The notes under the pieces: generated by a model
Database searches by the model: none
What the model was told of the DNA's origin: nothing
The model's input: the letters and a program-made list of their open reading frames with translations, nothing else
Translations under genes and position numbers: made by a program
DNA from: Diprion similis
Lineage: Eukaryota; Arthropoda; Insecta; Hymenoptera; Diprionidae
Direction of reading: 5' to 3'
Assembly (NCBI RefSeq): GCF_021155765.1
Contig: NC_060107.1
Coordinates: 15,486,501 to 15,550,500 of the forward strand
Length of the DNA stretch: 64,000 nucleotides
Part shown: piece by piece, positions 45,899 to 57,579 of the stretch
How positions within the stretch are numbered: position 1 is the first letter of the stretch
Layout: the number at the start of each line of letters is the position of its first letter

Positions 45899-48800
45899 CT
45901 GGTAAAAATAATTCACATTGAATGAAATACGGAATATGGAATTCGCATAGAATTCATTCCAATTGTCGGAAAAGTATTTCAGTATAACAATAATCTGGAA
46001 GATTCGGTGAAGATCTATTTCCTGACGAAAGTTTGTTTCAAAAACTTGCGGTAATTTCCACAAATTTACTCAGAAGGTGAACTTACGACATCGTAATATC
46101 TCAGTTTTTCTCAAAAACATACGACAAAAATATAGCAAAAAATGCAATACTTCTAGGGAGAAAATTTATTTCGACAAATTCACCAACAAAACTTCATTTT
46201 TATTGGCAAAATTTCCGACGAGTATTCCCAATTCTATTATTATTTGAAATATTCTTCAACAGAAATGATTTCCAGATTTTTTCAACTGCGCTTAAAAACA
46301 TTTTAACTGCCTCCTGAAATTTTTTTATTGAAACATTATCAAGATAATCATCAAACACAGTGTACCTGTTTCTGATAAATTTCTACAGATCATGAGATAT
46401 TTTTGAGAATTTTTTTTGCAGTGAGGTTTTAGTAAAAAATAATTTCGAATTCCCAAAAACTTTGTAAGATCTCCATCGACTCTTTTTTGAAAGCGTTCGA
46501 ACTACGTACAAAATAATAACTTGGCGTTTGTAAGCTTTTTCAGACGTCTTGTAAGAGTTTTTGTCACCTGCTTCCAGAATTATGCTGCAAAAGATAGTCT
46601 GGAATATATTTCCAAAATTGCACAAATTACTCACGCATTGGTCTCTCAAACAGCACGGCAACCAGCGGGCTCAGGTAGCCTGTGGTGTTGGTGAAGGGGA
46701 AATAATACCCGGGGAATCCTCGCTGTGGGATATACTGGATTGGCCCGATGTTTTCAACATCCACAGGACTCTTTCCCTCGCACGATACCCAGAGAGTGTT
46801 GACCGTCTTCCGGTTCTGCGACTGCACGTTTGTAATGTGAGATTTCAGATCGGCCGGCATGTTGCTTGGCAGTTTGCTCGTGTCGTTGTAGATTTGCGGC
46901 ATCCATCCGAAGATCTGAATTTGTCAAAAATCGCTCGTCATTATGACTGCAGTTAAAATTAACCTCTTTCAATTTTTTTATTTCATACCGCCTAAATAAT
47001 TTTTTCGCTTATTCGCGGCTCATACGAAAAGTTCTTCTATTAGAATAAACGCGTTTTTATAGTAACATGTGGCGTCGGACTGGACAATCAACTGATCGGT
47101 ACAGCTCAATTTTACGAATATCGAGCACAGAAAACGTTGCGCTGCACTTTTGGACTGTCATTTTACGACTTTGACTCATTACATATCTATCGATAGATGT
47201 GATAAAAAAGTCAAATTTGTAAACAAATCCGAGATACGGTTAACAAAATACTTATCATAATATTTCTTTCCGCCAAGTGGCGTCTTCTGAATTACAAACA
47301 GGCTCTGACTAGTGATTTCCTCGCACATGCGATTCACTGCTCAAGACATTGCTAGTGGATTATAATGAATAACCGAACCTTGTTCAACTTGAGGAAAATG
47401 CATGGTGCTGATTTCTGATAATTGTAACTATTGTGTTGACTGCAGGGTTGCCACAACTCGACGTCTGGGAGGCAGACTTTTCCTGGTAGTGGAGGATTGT
47501 CGTAATCGCAAAGCACTCTCGTGTCAGCAACGCCATGTGTCATCGATGTCTGCCCGTAATCTGTAATCGCATAGTCAATCCTGTATTAGACTCATGCTGA
47601 AATATTGGCAGAAATGTCTGAAAATCACAGGAAACGTTATATCGTCTAGATTTGCAGTAGTTCATTATTATTTTGCACTCGGTAATATTCATGTACGGAC
47701 CAAATACTATGTATGCGTAAAGATAGGTTTCCGCCATATCCTGGCGTCACTAGCCATAACCTGCGGTCAACCTCTGGATCGTATTCTTTTATCGATTTGA
47801 ATTATATTAAGTCTCTCGGATCTTATCTGTACCGTTGTTAATTTGCTGTTGTTTCTTTCCTAAATAATTGTGTAATTTGGCTCCATATTGATAACTATTG
47901 TTCCCAGTTTACGTTGTGTAAATAATTGCGCATTCTTACGCTTACTGTTACCCTATTTCTTTCGCTTGAAGTGTACGATTTCTTTTAATTCATTTGTTGC
48001 CTGAATCTAACCTCTCGAATTTATATCTTTCGTTTGTTCACAACTAAATTAACCCCTACTAGAGGTTTTCTGTGAGAATTCTATGAGCGGGTATGTCTAA
48101 GACCTTTTTCGTGAACCTCGAAATATATTGAATATTCTTTCATTATAATCCTGGCAATTCAAAGACTGTCGTTTGACTCGTTTGACCTCCCTCCGCCAAA
48201 TACTGACGACGAGCTTCCGATTTTTCCGTCCCTTCAGGTATCGTGTACTTTTCTTTAACGTTTTAACTGTTATACCGGATTCTCTATAATTCGTTCTATC
48301 GTGATGATACTTTGTACCCGGCGTCCAACAGCAACCGTATTTTCAGCTTTGTAGAGAAATTAATAGTTTCATTTGCCTTTTCGAGTATCTAGTCTCACGT
48401 TGGGTTTATTTGTGTCCTTGCTGCCGGCACGATCCCCGGATGAGCTAACGAGTTCCCAGAAAATCTAATAGTTTAAGAACAATACTTTTCGCCCGAGTGA
48501 GCTCACTTACGGGAAAGGAAAGCATCCAGTTGTTTGGTCCAATGAAGATAGCTCTGCACGTCACTAGCCTTGTAATAAATCAAGTCGCTGTCTGTTGTCA
48601 TCGGCTCAATGCCAAGTCCAGGATTCGAGTTTTCCGTTTGGTAGAACACCGTGGCCAACGATGCTCCGAAGAATCCGCACAGGACTGCGCAGCAGAGCAA
48701 AATCTTCGCTGCAACAGTATTAAAAAATTTTCACAGGTCTGGACAAGCTCGATGGCACTCTTAAATGTCGAATGTTTAACGGTTAATTTGAAATTCGAAC

Positions 48801-49810
48801 TCTACCGCAGTTGCGAATGAACTACATTCCAAAATTCAGTTTACCGTTCCATTTTGTAAAACCGTATGTATGTTCCGAATATTGTAAAAATATATATGCT
48901 TTCAAATTTTTATGGAACAAATTTAAAACTTCAAATTTCGATTCTTTCATTCGATTGATCGAAATTTGAAAATATTCTACGATTCAAAACACTGGGAATG
49001 CCAAAACATAAAATCAAACATTCCGTTTTCCACACAGCATCATGAACCAAAATAATGGTTTTTTCAAGAATTTTTTTAATAAGCTTCAACTGTAAATTTC
49101 GAAATAGGCTTTGTTAGGCTTAATAAATACACTCTGGAATTACATAAGCAAATTTTTTTTATTGATTGTAATCACTTTTTATACATGAAAATCGTAGTTG
49201 AAAACCAGTCTGAAAAAAAGTTAGGTCTGCGGTGTTGATGATTTCTCGGAGACGGTTTTAGATTCAGTATGTTCATGGCCTTGGAATGCATCATACGATT
49301 TCTGATATTTGCAAAATTAACAAAATGGCGCCATTTTTTTTTAAATTTGAAACATTGAAACTTTTTGTCGTTTTGTGCAAAAAAAAAAAAAAAAAACAAA
49401 AAAAATATACTTAAAATCAGAATTTCAAAAAACCTATGATTCATTCCAAGGACATTAACATACTGAATCTAAAACCGTTCGATATTTTGATTTCAGGTTA
49501 ACCATCTTCGAGGAATCATCAACACCGCAGACCTACCTTTTTTCAGACTGATTTTCAACTACGATTTTTGTGTAAATCAGTAAAAAAAAATTTTCTCGCG
49601 GCAGAGTGGTTTACAAACGGGGTTTGTACGAAGTTTGAATAGAAACGACGGACCAAATGTGAAAGTGCAAATCTCACCCCAACTGGCGCCAGTACGTCCC
49701 ATGAACTGGCCGGTCTCGGAATTCCGTAAAAAGATTCTGAATCGTTCCCTTTTCCCGAGTTCCGGCGGCGGCGAGTGACATTGTTCGACGTTCATATTCT
49801 CCACCGTCAT
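45804..49810 (-). CDS. nrv: Na+/K+-ATPase beta subunit, copy C (derived duplicate), 5 exons
   Basis: Coding exons, 5' to 3', are 49810-49678, 48708-48511, 47560-47379, 46914-46635 and 45898-45804 (888 nt, 295 aa). All splice sites are usable and phases match copy B. Exon 2 is 63 nt shorter: part of the membrane helix (VIFY) and the whole [16 protein letters not shown] stretch are gone. Exon 5 lacks three codons. The six ectodomain cysteines remain (128, 140, 150, 164, 216, 273), as do the GFPGYYFPF and FELMVD motifs. The cytoplasmic tail has lost aromatic residues (YY to CH, KWEG to KRER). It could be a functional but specialised beta-like protein or a young gene losing constraint; the wholly open frame favours the former. 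Confidence 0.85.
45899..46634 (-). other. Copy C intron 4
   Basis: A 736 bp intron similar to intron 4 of copy B but about 280 bp shorter. No other feature was seen. Confidence 0.8.
46635..46914 (-). CDS. nrv: Copy C exon 4 (central ectodomain)
   Basis: 280 nt, with the same splice sites as copy B. It encodes residues 172-264 with [12 protein letters not shown] and WVSCEGKSP. The change P to T creates a new sequon (FTNTTGY) not present in B. Confidence 0.92.
47379..47560 (-). CDS. nrv: Copy C exon 3 (four ectodomain cysteines)
   Basis: The acceptor is GATTACAG and the donor AAG|GTTCGG. It encodes residues 111-171 with all four cysteines. N to H next to NSYNY removes the sequon seen in copy B. 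Confidence 0.9.
47561..48510 (-). other. Copy C intron 2 with a C-specific 0.7 kb segment
   Basis: The ends match copy B. The segment at about 47745-48445 has no counterpart in unit B. Its composition (less AT-rich, pyrimidine-rich plus strand) and size would suit a solo LTR, but I could not define TG...CA ends or a target duplication. Confidence 0.5.
48511..48708 (-). CDS. nrv: Copy C exon 2 (shortened transmembrane exon)
   Basis: The acceptor is TTGCAG and the donor TCCC|GTAAGT. 198 nt against 261 in copy B. It encodes residues 45-110: [18 protein letters not shown], then FYQTENSNPGLGIEP. The hydrophobic run is still about 19 residues, enough to cross the membrane, but the conserved FYxxFY pair and the extracellular P-x-W-Q element are missing. 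Confidence 0.88.
48709..49677 (-). other. Copy C intron 1
   Basis: A 969 bp intron, a third of the length of the copy B intron. It contains the foldback element at 49184-49572. Confidence 0.8.
49184..49572. mobile_element. Foldback element in copy C intron 1
   Basis: The left arm starts GAAAATCGTAGTTGAAAACC and runs through GGTCTGCGGTGTTGATGATT to TTTTAGATTCAGTATGTT. The right arm is its inverted counterpart, with about 35 extra bp near 49475-49510. The spacer is about 140 bp. It has no coding capacity and is absent from copy B intron 1 as far as I can see. Confidence 0.75.
49678..49810 (-). CDS. nrv: Copy C exon 1 (start, cytoplasmic tail)
   Basis: The ATG is at 49810 and the donor TGGG|GTGAGAT. 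It encodes residues 1-44, starting MTVENMNVEQCHSPPP. The position matching the copy B start codon (49804) reads GTG; an in-frame ATG two codons upstream has appeared and is taken as the start. An internal ATG at residue 6 is an alternative. The GRTGASW end is unchanged. Confidence 0.85.
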
Positions 49811-51269
49811 GTTCGAGAGCTATCACTTTTCCGGGTCTTGCGAAAAGCCCTGCAGCGCCAAAAACGTCGAGTTCGCAAAGAGGGTTGTTCCGGTGTTGGA
49901 TCCGGCGCTTTCACTTGCACGGTTGGCGAACAAATTAAGCGATACTGATCGTGAGCGACGCGCTTCGGCGTGAACTTCGAGCCAGTGATCGAATCTTTGC
50001 AGCTCCGTCTCCCATTTCTATCCGATCATCATTATCATTCGGTTATATAACTTAATTAGCTCATCATCGATGAAGTAGTTCACGCCAGAGGACGTCGTAA
50101 CTTTGTAACCGCTGATCAAAATAAGTATCGAAAATTTTTGGTAAGATTTTTCCAGCCGTATGTTTCAGAAATATTCCATGATTTCGGCTTATTCTGAAAA
50201 AAAAATCTGGTTTGTTTTTCAAAAAGTTTAATAATTAGTCCGGTAATATCTCAAGAATTTCAATAAATTCTAGAGAGTTTCTGATGAGAACTCGCGAGTT
50301 TTTAAATTCCTGAATATTTCTGACTAATTGTAAGTTGAGTTCGAGGTAAACCTCGATTTCATTTCTGGACAGCAATTAGATTCTTTCCAAAATTGTCCTA
50401 ACAATCCAAGAGCACTCAGTGATATTTAGTTTTCCTGAATATTTCTCACCAAGTCGACTCAAGGATAAACAAAAAAAACTGGGATAGAGTTCTGAGAAAA
50501 GCTAAAAATTTTCAGGGAACGATTGATTTTAATTTTATTTTTTAATATAGTGGAAAGAATCTGAACATATCCGTAAAGTTATATTTTTCAATGAAAATTA
50601 AATGCAATCCTTTAGAAATTTACAAATATCACATTGTTTCAATAAATCTCCTGAAGTTTATTTTCTGCTTAGAAATTTGGTAATTGATTCAAAATTCCTG
50701 AAAATTATTAGAACTTGTCGACTATTTTTCACAAAAAAATGAAAAACTGTAAAAAATTCACATTATAAGTAAATGCGGAGAAATTTTTGAAAGTTTGAAA
50801 TATTCAACTTATTTCTGCTATTCTTCAACAATGTTATATGCCGAGAAGAATAGTCAAAAATATTTATCAATCTCGAAAATTGTGAGCATTTTCTTTCTGA
50901 ATTAAAATAATGAAAACCTCGGAAGGAAAATCTCTGAAATCCTTAAAAAAAATTGTAAAAAATCCAATGAAATTTGTTTGAAATATAAATATAACTAGAC
51001 AATAACAACAACAAAAAAGCAAGAAAGATACGCAGAAACTTTTAGCCTTATCTCAATATAATAAAAAAAAATAAAATAAACGAAGAAAACTTGCACACAG
51101 TCTGATGAGTGACCGATGGCCGAGTCGGTTGTACGATATTACAAGTACTCGTACATTTAATATGCCTATAGAAGAAGCTTATATTTGATGATGTTTGATA
51201 ACTCTCCATCTGTCACGCATGCAGTTACTCTTCTTGTTTATTGGGGACGGTTGACCAATTACGTAAGCA

Positions 51270-51300
<31 letters not shown>

Positions 51301-51893
51301 CATATCGTATTACGTATTAGGATTTTTTTTTATAATTATTTTTTAACCTTACGCGCTGTTATGATTGCATCCTACTATATAATATTGTATATACTACTTG
51401 TTATATTTTATTGTTCCGTTATTATTATTTATTTCTGTTTCAAGTTTGTTCATATCTATTATTATTACAGGTAGTTTGTAATGAAATTATTGCAAGGGAA
51501 AAAGAGTCAATTTACTCCAGACTTTTAACGTGCTGAAAATTTAATATTTATGAATTTAATCAAAAAACATATTTCGTTTATTATTTGTGATTATATTGAA
51601 CTGGTGAAAACTTGATTTTTTTCAAAGACTACAGAGTGTCGGAAAGTAGTCATTTTGCAACTAATTTTTTCGTTTGCACTTCAAAATCTTGAGTAAACAT
51701 TAGAGCAAGAGAGGGGATATTATATATAACAATAATTTTGGAATGGCTCCTTAAAAAGCTAGAATTAAGGCTGCCGCCTTGAGCGCATATTCAGTTTGAT
51801 AATAATACGAGACGTTATATTTAGCTTTTGTATAACAAATTGAAATTGTCAATACAGCAACAACGAAATCGATATAAACAAGTAAATTATTTT
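49811..51893. repeat. Duplicated 5' flank, unit C
   Basis: Matches 39436-41103 and 43336-43877 of unit B. It includes a run of 24 G at 51277-51300 (after CATTG) and the TATA-like palindrome at 50042. Similarity ends near 51893 at TAAATTATTTTAG. Confidence 0.8.
51277..51300 (+). repeat. Poly-G run
   Basis: An uninterrupted run of about 24 G. The homologous site of unit B is GGGGGGAGAGGGGGGGG, so the run expanded or was purified after duplication. Assembly length is unreliable in such runs. Confidence 0.85.
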
Positions 51894-52749
51894 AGGCGTA
51901 CTCTTCACTTCACACTCATTTTTGGTTGAATAGAGACAAACAAAACAAAGAAAAATGGATATAATGTCAATTCCGATGTATTTATCAGTTTGCTAATTGA
52001 AAATCTAATTACCGTACGAATATCAAAAAAATGGCTGTGCGAAAGGAGAAAATTAAATTATCCCCAACGTTGATGAAATTTTGGTTGGTAACGTTTTTTA
52101 TTAAATATTTTATTACAGGAGGTTAAAATATTCATAATAATGCATTCAGATAACAGAATTTACAAATATATCTCAATATTTTCATATACAGACACACGCA
52201 CTCACACTCATGTATGTATGTATGTATGTATATACATATATACACGTATATATGTACATACATTATGTATAATACACATCACATGTTTGTATTTAAATCG
52301 TTAATTTTTTTTCCGTTTTATATATTCATAATCTAGACGACCCCATCTCGCACAAAACCGTTCCGTTTTGTATTTCTATTTTTCATGAAATTCTTATTCG
52401 CTGCTCTATTTAATAATCATCATGGTCACGCCAATCTTGTTACAATTTTTTTTTCGATCCCTTTACTCATCTTAACTATTTCAAAACGCATTATACAGAC
52501 ATACCCTGAATTACTTGTTTGATACATGTTTTTCTCACATCTTCCTGACGAGCGTGTCTTATCTACTTCATTTATAATTTTTTTTTTTATTTATTTATTT
52601 ATTTTTTTTTGTTTTGTTTTGTGTTTTTTTTTTTTGTTCTATTTTCTTATTCATACCTTACCGTTTTCACTCTAATTACCTTGTTTTAAGTAATTTATTA
52701 TTATCACTATTACTATTGTTACAATTATTATTATTATTGTTGATGTCGC

Positions 52750-52786
<37 letters not shown>

Positions 52787-53985
52787 ATTGATATTATTAT
52801 AACTACCTCTTGGTGCGTTCTCATTCATTTAAATAATTATTCGTTTGAATTTCTTTTTCTCCTTTTTATCTAACTTCATTGCTTCGGAATATTTCGCAAT
52901 TACATATGTACAGACATTATATATTGTACATGCATAGTTTTGTAGACATTGTCCTCATACTGACAGGCATGTAACTCTGGAAACGATACTTGCATTTTCT
53001 GCCCTTTTTTCTACTCGATGACGTACATATTATATATAGCGAAAACCCGTATCAGAGAAACTAAAATAACAATATTCCCTCATATTTTGTTTCAATTTAT
53101 TGATTTTTATTGATCCGTCTATTCGTATTCCAATTTTATAATAAACATGTCGATCAAGTTTTTATTTATACTATTTTTTTTTCTCATTTACGTAAGTATT
53201 TGTTTTCGATTTTCATCATCTTCACGGGAAATAAGTAACAATATGTTAAACGTGTTCATTTATTCTGCCAGTTGATTATGATCACAAGCACAACTCGTAG
53301 ACACCAAAGAATCGTCCAAATTTCTGATGCAAGTATTTTTTTTTTTTTTTTATGCCACGTTAAAAATGAAGATCAACTGCACTTTCACAGAATTTTATCG
53401 TTGATACGAAAATATTTCAAGTCGAAGGTAAGTAAAATATGATAATATTCCAAAGATCTGATAATTTATTGCTCGAAAATATTAATAATAATAATAATTC
53501 AGAAGGGAATTTACTTGATAAAAAAGAAGAAGAAATGATGGGCTGAATTGAAAACTTTTTAATGAAGCCGCCGTTTCTTGGTAAGGTAAAACAAAGATGA
53601 TAGATCGAAACAAGTTTCATGTTCCAAAAAAAATATTGTCATGACAAAAACCTCCTGTAGTTAATAATTTAATGAACTGTATCAGCCATCTATTAGTTGA
53701 AAGAGAAAAAAAATTGGCAGGATGCGCGTTCGAATTTCGAATTGGAAAGTAGCCAATAGCAGAGGACAATTCTTTGAAGAGCCAAACCGACGATAATCTA
53801 GCGTTGCATTGTTAAATTTAAAATGTTATAATAATTTTAACTTGACTCTTGATTGGCTGCAATATGGAATAGATTAAAAACAAATAATTTAACGTCGGTG
53901 GAGAACATGCGTGCACTGTAAGTGCGTGTCAGTACGTGAATGAGTGGGCCTGGCTGTTTAAATAAAAAGTTGAGAAAAGCAGGAA
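51894..53985. repeat. AT-rich intergenic block with microsatellites
   Basis: Contains TGTA/CATA tracts (52209-52262), T-rich runs (52578-52636) and TTG/TTA repeats (52692-52800). A Leu-rich frame there is a repeat artefact. No gene was recognised. Confidence 0.6.
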
Positions 53986-53989
53986 AACC

Positions 53990-54145
53990 TTTCAAAAAAA
54001 ACCTCCAGCAGTTTTATTTATTTTAATGATATAGTAAACACCGATGAAACAACATCCCAAATGTCAAATAGAAATAATCCTCAACGAATTCCAATTACAC
54101 AAGCTAAGATATCAACGATTTGAGAAAAGTTTTTATAATTTTAAC
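53990..54145. repeat. Dispersed repeat family, copy 1 of 3
   Basis: Shares order and words (CAGCAGTTTTAT, ACACAAGCTAAGATAT, GAAAAGTTTTTAT) with 57345-57500 and 62530-62690, all in the same orientation. Diverged and non-coding. Confidence 0.5.
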
Positions 54146-55803
54146 GTTCGAAATTATTAAAATCTGCTGTTTTTGATGCCAGTTCTGACCTTTTTGGGAT
54201 CATCTTGCTCTTGCTCCTATTCCCACAAATAGAATAAAAACAATATTTTTATCCACCGTGGAGATAAGTGTTTGTAAAAATTTTGTAAAAGAAAAAAAAA
54301 CCCAAAAACATTCGAATTCAATGAAAAACACCAGATCTAAATTATTTTAAAAATTCTAGTGATAAAGTCTTTTCCCAAACAGTTCGTATCATGGCTAAAT
54401 TTGTTCGAGTTCGTTTCGCATTGTTTCTATTACATATTACCGATATTGTTTCACTCGCGTTCACAATCATATAAACAATTAAAACTTCTGATGATTTTTT
54501 AAACCGTTATGTTCAGCGGAACGGCCTATTCATTCCCAAACTTGTCACTTTAACCTGCTTGTATGTCACCTAAACAATGCATCATTCGCTAAGATAATGC
54601 TTAGTTTTAAACAATACACTTATTTCCTACTCGTACATAATATGTATACATAGGTACTTTAATAAGTTATAATTATATCTATACGTATATGTATTCAATG
54701 TTGAAATGTAGGTATATTAGCTGAAGTATAATAATAACATTAATAATAATAACAATAACACCAACAACAGGGTCAACATAAACAGGATATCTACTTAGCT
54801 AATTTTAATTAATATTCGCCTCTATACGTAATATAACGCACATCTATTTATATTTTTTGTATTTTTCATGTATTTAATTCCTAACATAATTATATTTCGA
54901 CACGGCCTATACTTACAAAAAATATCCGGGCAATGATTGATAAACTGGTATAAAATTGCTTAAGATGCATGTGTGATTACCTACCTATTATAGAAAGGAT
55001 GAAAATTATAGAGTACATCGATATTTATAGTTGTATACCTATACATATAGTTGTATATATATAATACATATAAACATACATATATATATATAGGTGGCCA
55101 ATGAAGATAGAAAGTTAATTGAATGAGCAGTGAGCAGCATTTAGTGTTTTATTAATTTTTTTTTTCCCAGATTTTCTTTGTTCTTTTTTTTTTTTCTCTC
55201 TACGTTTAAACACACAGGAGCGCAACGGCAGCTTTATATAATATTATGTAAAAGATGATCGAACACTTATGGTTTTCACACAAATAATTGTTTGAGAAAT
55301 TTTTTTTTAAATATATATATATATAATAATAATAGAGGTATACTAAGCGTCGAGAAACGTTAATTTGTGTTACGGAAAGTTTAATAGAGGAAGTATCGCA
55401 CAAATTTGTGATAATCACAACGTGTACTATACTCCGCAGTCAGGAAAGAACAAGGATAAGAAAAAGAGAAGAAGAAAAAAAAAAGAAAAAAAAAATAATA
55501 ATAATAATAATAAATAACACTGTCGGAGAGAGATTGTTTAACGCTAGTCACTAGAAAACGTTTTTTCTCAAGACTTTTTTTTCACCCAATTAGGTATTAT
55601 TTCGTTGGTGAAAAACGTCGCGCAAGCGCGAGTCTTCAATATAATTATTATATCTACGCAAGGAACCATTGATATATATATATATGTGTGTGTGTGTGAA
55701 AAGAAAAAGAACTACTACCCCTTAAAATATATTAAAAAACATGGACTATAAGAATAATGTGCCATTGCTTTGTACACAATGCTATATTGATACAATAATG
55801 TTT

Positions 55804-55845
<42 letters not shown>

Positions 55846-57340
55846 TACTATCATAAATAATAATAACTTGTAAAAATAGTACGGGGTAAAGCAAACTGGG
55901 AATCTGTGAGCTTAAAAAAATTCTTATCTTGGATAAAGATGAAGTCTACAAAATTTACCGAAAATTGGCGTAATTGGAAACAGTAGCCGTATTTTGATTG
56001 ATTGTAGTAGGGCCGGATTATTGTGTCAATAGGGTTTTGGCGGGTAGTAAAATCGTGGCCCTTGACAGAGGATCACTTGTCGGAACTCGGACACTCTGCG
56101 GGTTGTTTCAGTATCGTGTAGTCAAGTCGATACTGGGCTGAAATACACAATCGGTATACGTTCGGGTGAGATTTCAATAATGAGGGGGGGAATACAAGAA
56201 GAGTGCTGGACACGTCGGTTGAGGCGTGGGAGATATTTTAGATGCATGTTGGCTTTTTTTCGTTTTCAAGTGTATACTGCCACCGTTGCACACATGTGGT
56301 TATCAACTCGATTATGCGTTTAAACAACATCACCCAAGCAATTGAGATCCAATATGGCGTCGCGATGAGCAATCCATGTTATTGTTTTACTCTCAGTTTT
56401 CGACGAATTGTGCGAACGTAAAGCGACAGAAAACTCCGTGCAAGCTGCTACAATTCACTTTTGTTACATTGAGTTAGTAAAGACTGAAATATACGGCAAT
56501 GAAGAACTTTTAAAATTAAATGTGGTGAGGTTAACGGCACACTTTTCCTACCGCCAAATGGCATCGCTCGGTACTTTGGATCCCAATTGCATGTTCACAT
56601 CAATTTTTATCCCGTTTAACAATGCGTTGCTGTAATTCAGATTCGACAAATTTTGACGATGAATCAGTGTTTGGCGATTTCAATCGATAGGCGACAGAAT
56701 ATCTATACTAAAGTTGATATATTATTACTGCCCGCTTCTGCCATCATCACGTCGCATTTCTATATGAATTATATTTTCAGTTTCTAGCATGTTTTTTCTA
56801 TATTTTTTCGAGAGTTGAATCTGCAGAATATATCTATGCTTTTACAAGGAAACTTTTAAAATTGAGTGAAATTGAAGTTTTCAGGTTAAAATGGTCAAGG
56901 TGAAATCGGGTTTGCGTTCACAAACACGATATGACTTCTTTCAAAGATCTATTTCTTTGAAATATGTCGAATTTCGGATATTCACAAGTAATTACATCCA
57001 ATCGTATCTAGGATCAGAGTCTCCTTGAAACTGAATCAAAAAATCAATCACTCGTTTTCAGTCCATTCCAAATTTTGGCTCGCACGAGCCTGTCTGCTGG
57101 GTTCACTTCAGACTTGCTTAAATTATGAATAATTTTTCTACTTGTAGTGTAAAAAAAAAATTGTTTGTTGTTTGAAGACGTATTAATCTAAATAGACTTT
57201 TGCCATTTTGCGAAAAATTGTGACTATGCAGGTATTGATAAAGAACTTTGCTGTGCTTAGACCGTGCAGCTAATGCGACTACAAAATTCTCATCTCATCA
57301 TAGGCTAAGAATAAATGGGCCCCATAATCTGCATTAAAAG
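54146..57340. repeat. AT-rich intergenic block with microsatellites
   Basis: Simple repeats include TA runs (55079-55092, 55311-55325, 55674-55686), TAA/ATA runs (55494-55516, 55806-55846) and A-rich tracts. No coding exon was recognised. Lying 3' of the ZCCHC14-like gene, part could be a long 3' untranslated region. Confidence 0.5.
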
Positions 57341-57344
57341 TTAG

Positions 57345-57500
57345 GAAAAAAGAAAAACCTGTCAAAATATCCTTAGTAGTGTTATTCTGTGCCAATGATC
57401 GTGAACACGAATGACATGACGTCCCTACTATGTGACAGAAACGATTTTGAGAAATTTCGAATAAGAAAACCTAGTAAACCTACAATTTGAGAAAAGGTTT
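57345..57500. repeat. Dispersed repeat family, copy 2 of 3
   Basis: Similar to 62530-62690 over TTAGTAGTGTTATTCTGTGC / TCAGCAGTCTTATGTGCACC and CCTACTATGTGACAGAAACG / CTTACTATGTATCGGAAATG. Confidence 0.55.
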
Positions 57501-57579
57501 AACAATTGGATTGCTCAAAATGATTGTGAAAATCTCGACGTTTCAAGATCTACAGAATCACTTGCGATAACTTTCGGAT

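Noticed and set aside
52614-52802. Leu-rich plus frame resembling a membrane protein
   Set aside because: Translated TTG/TTA repeat tract.
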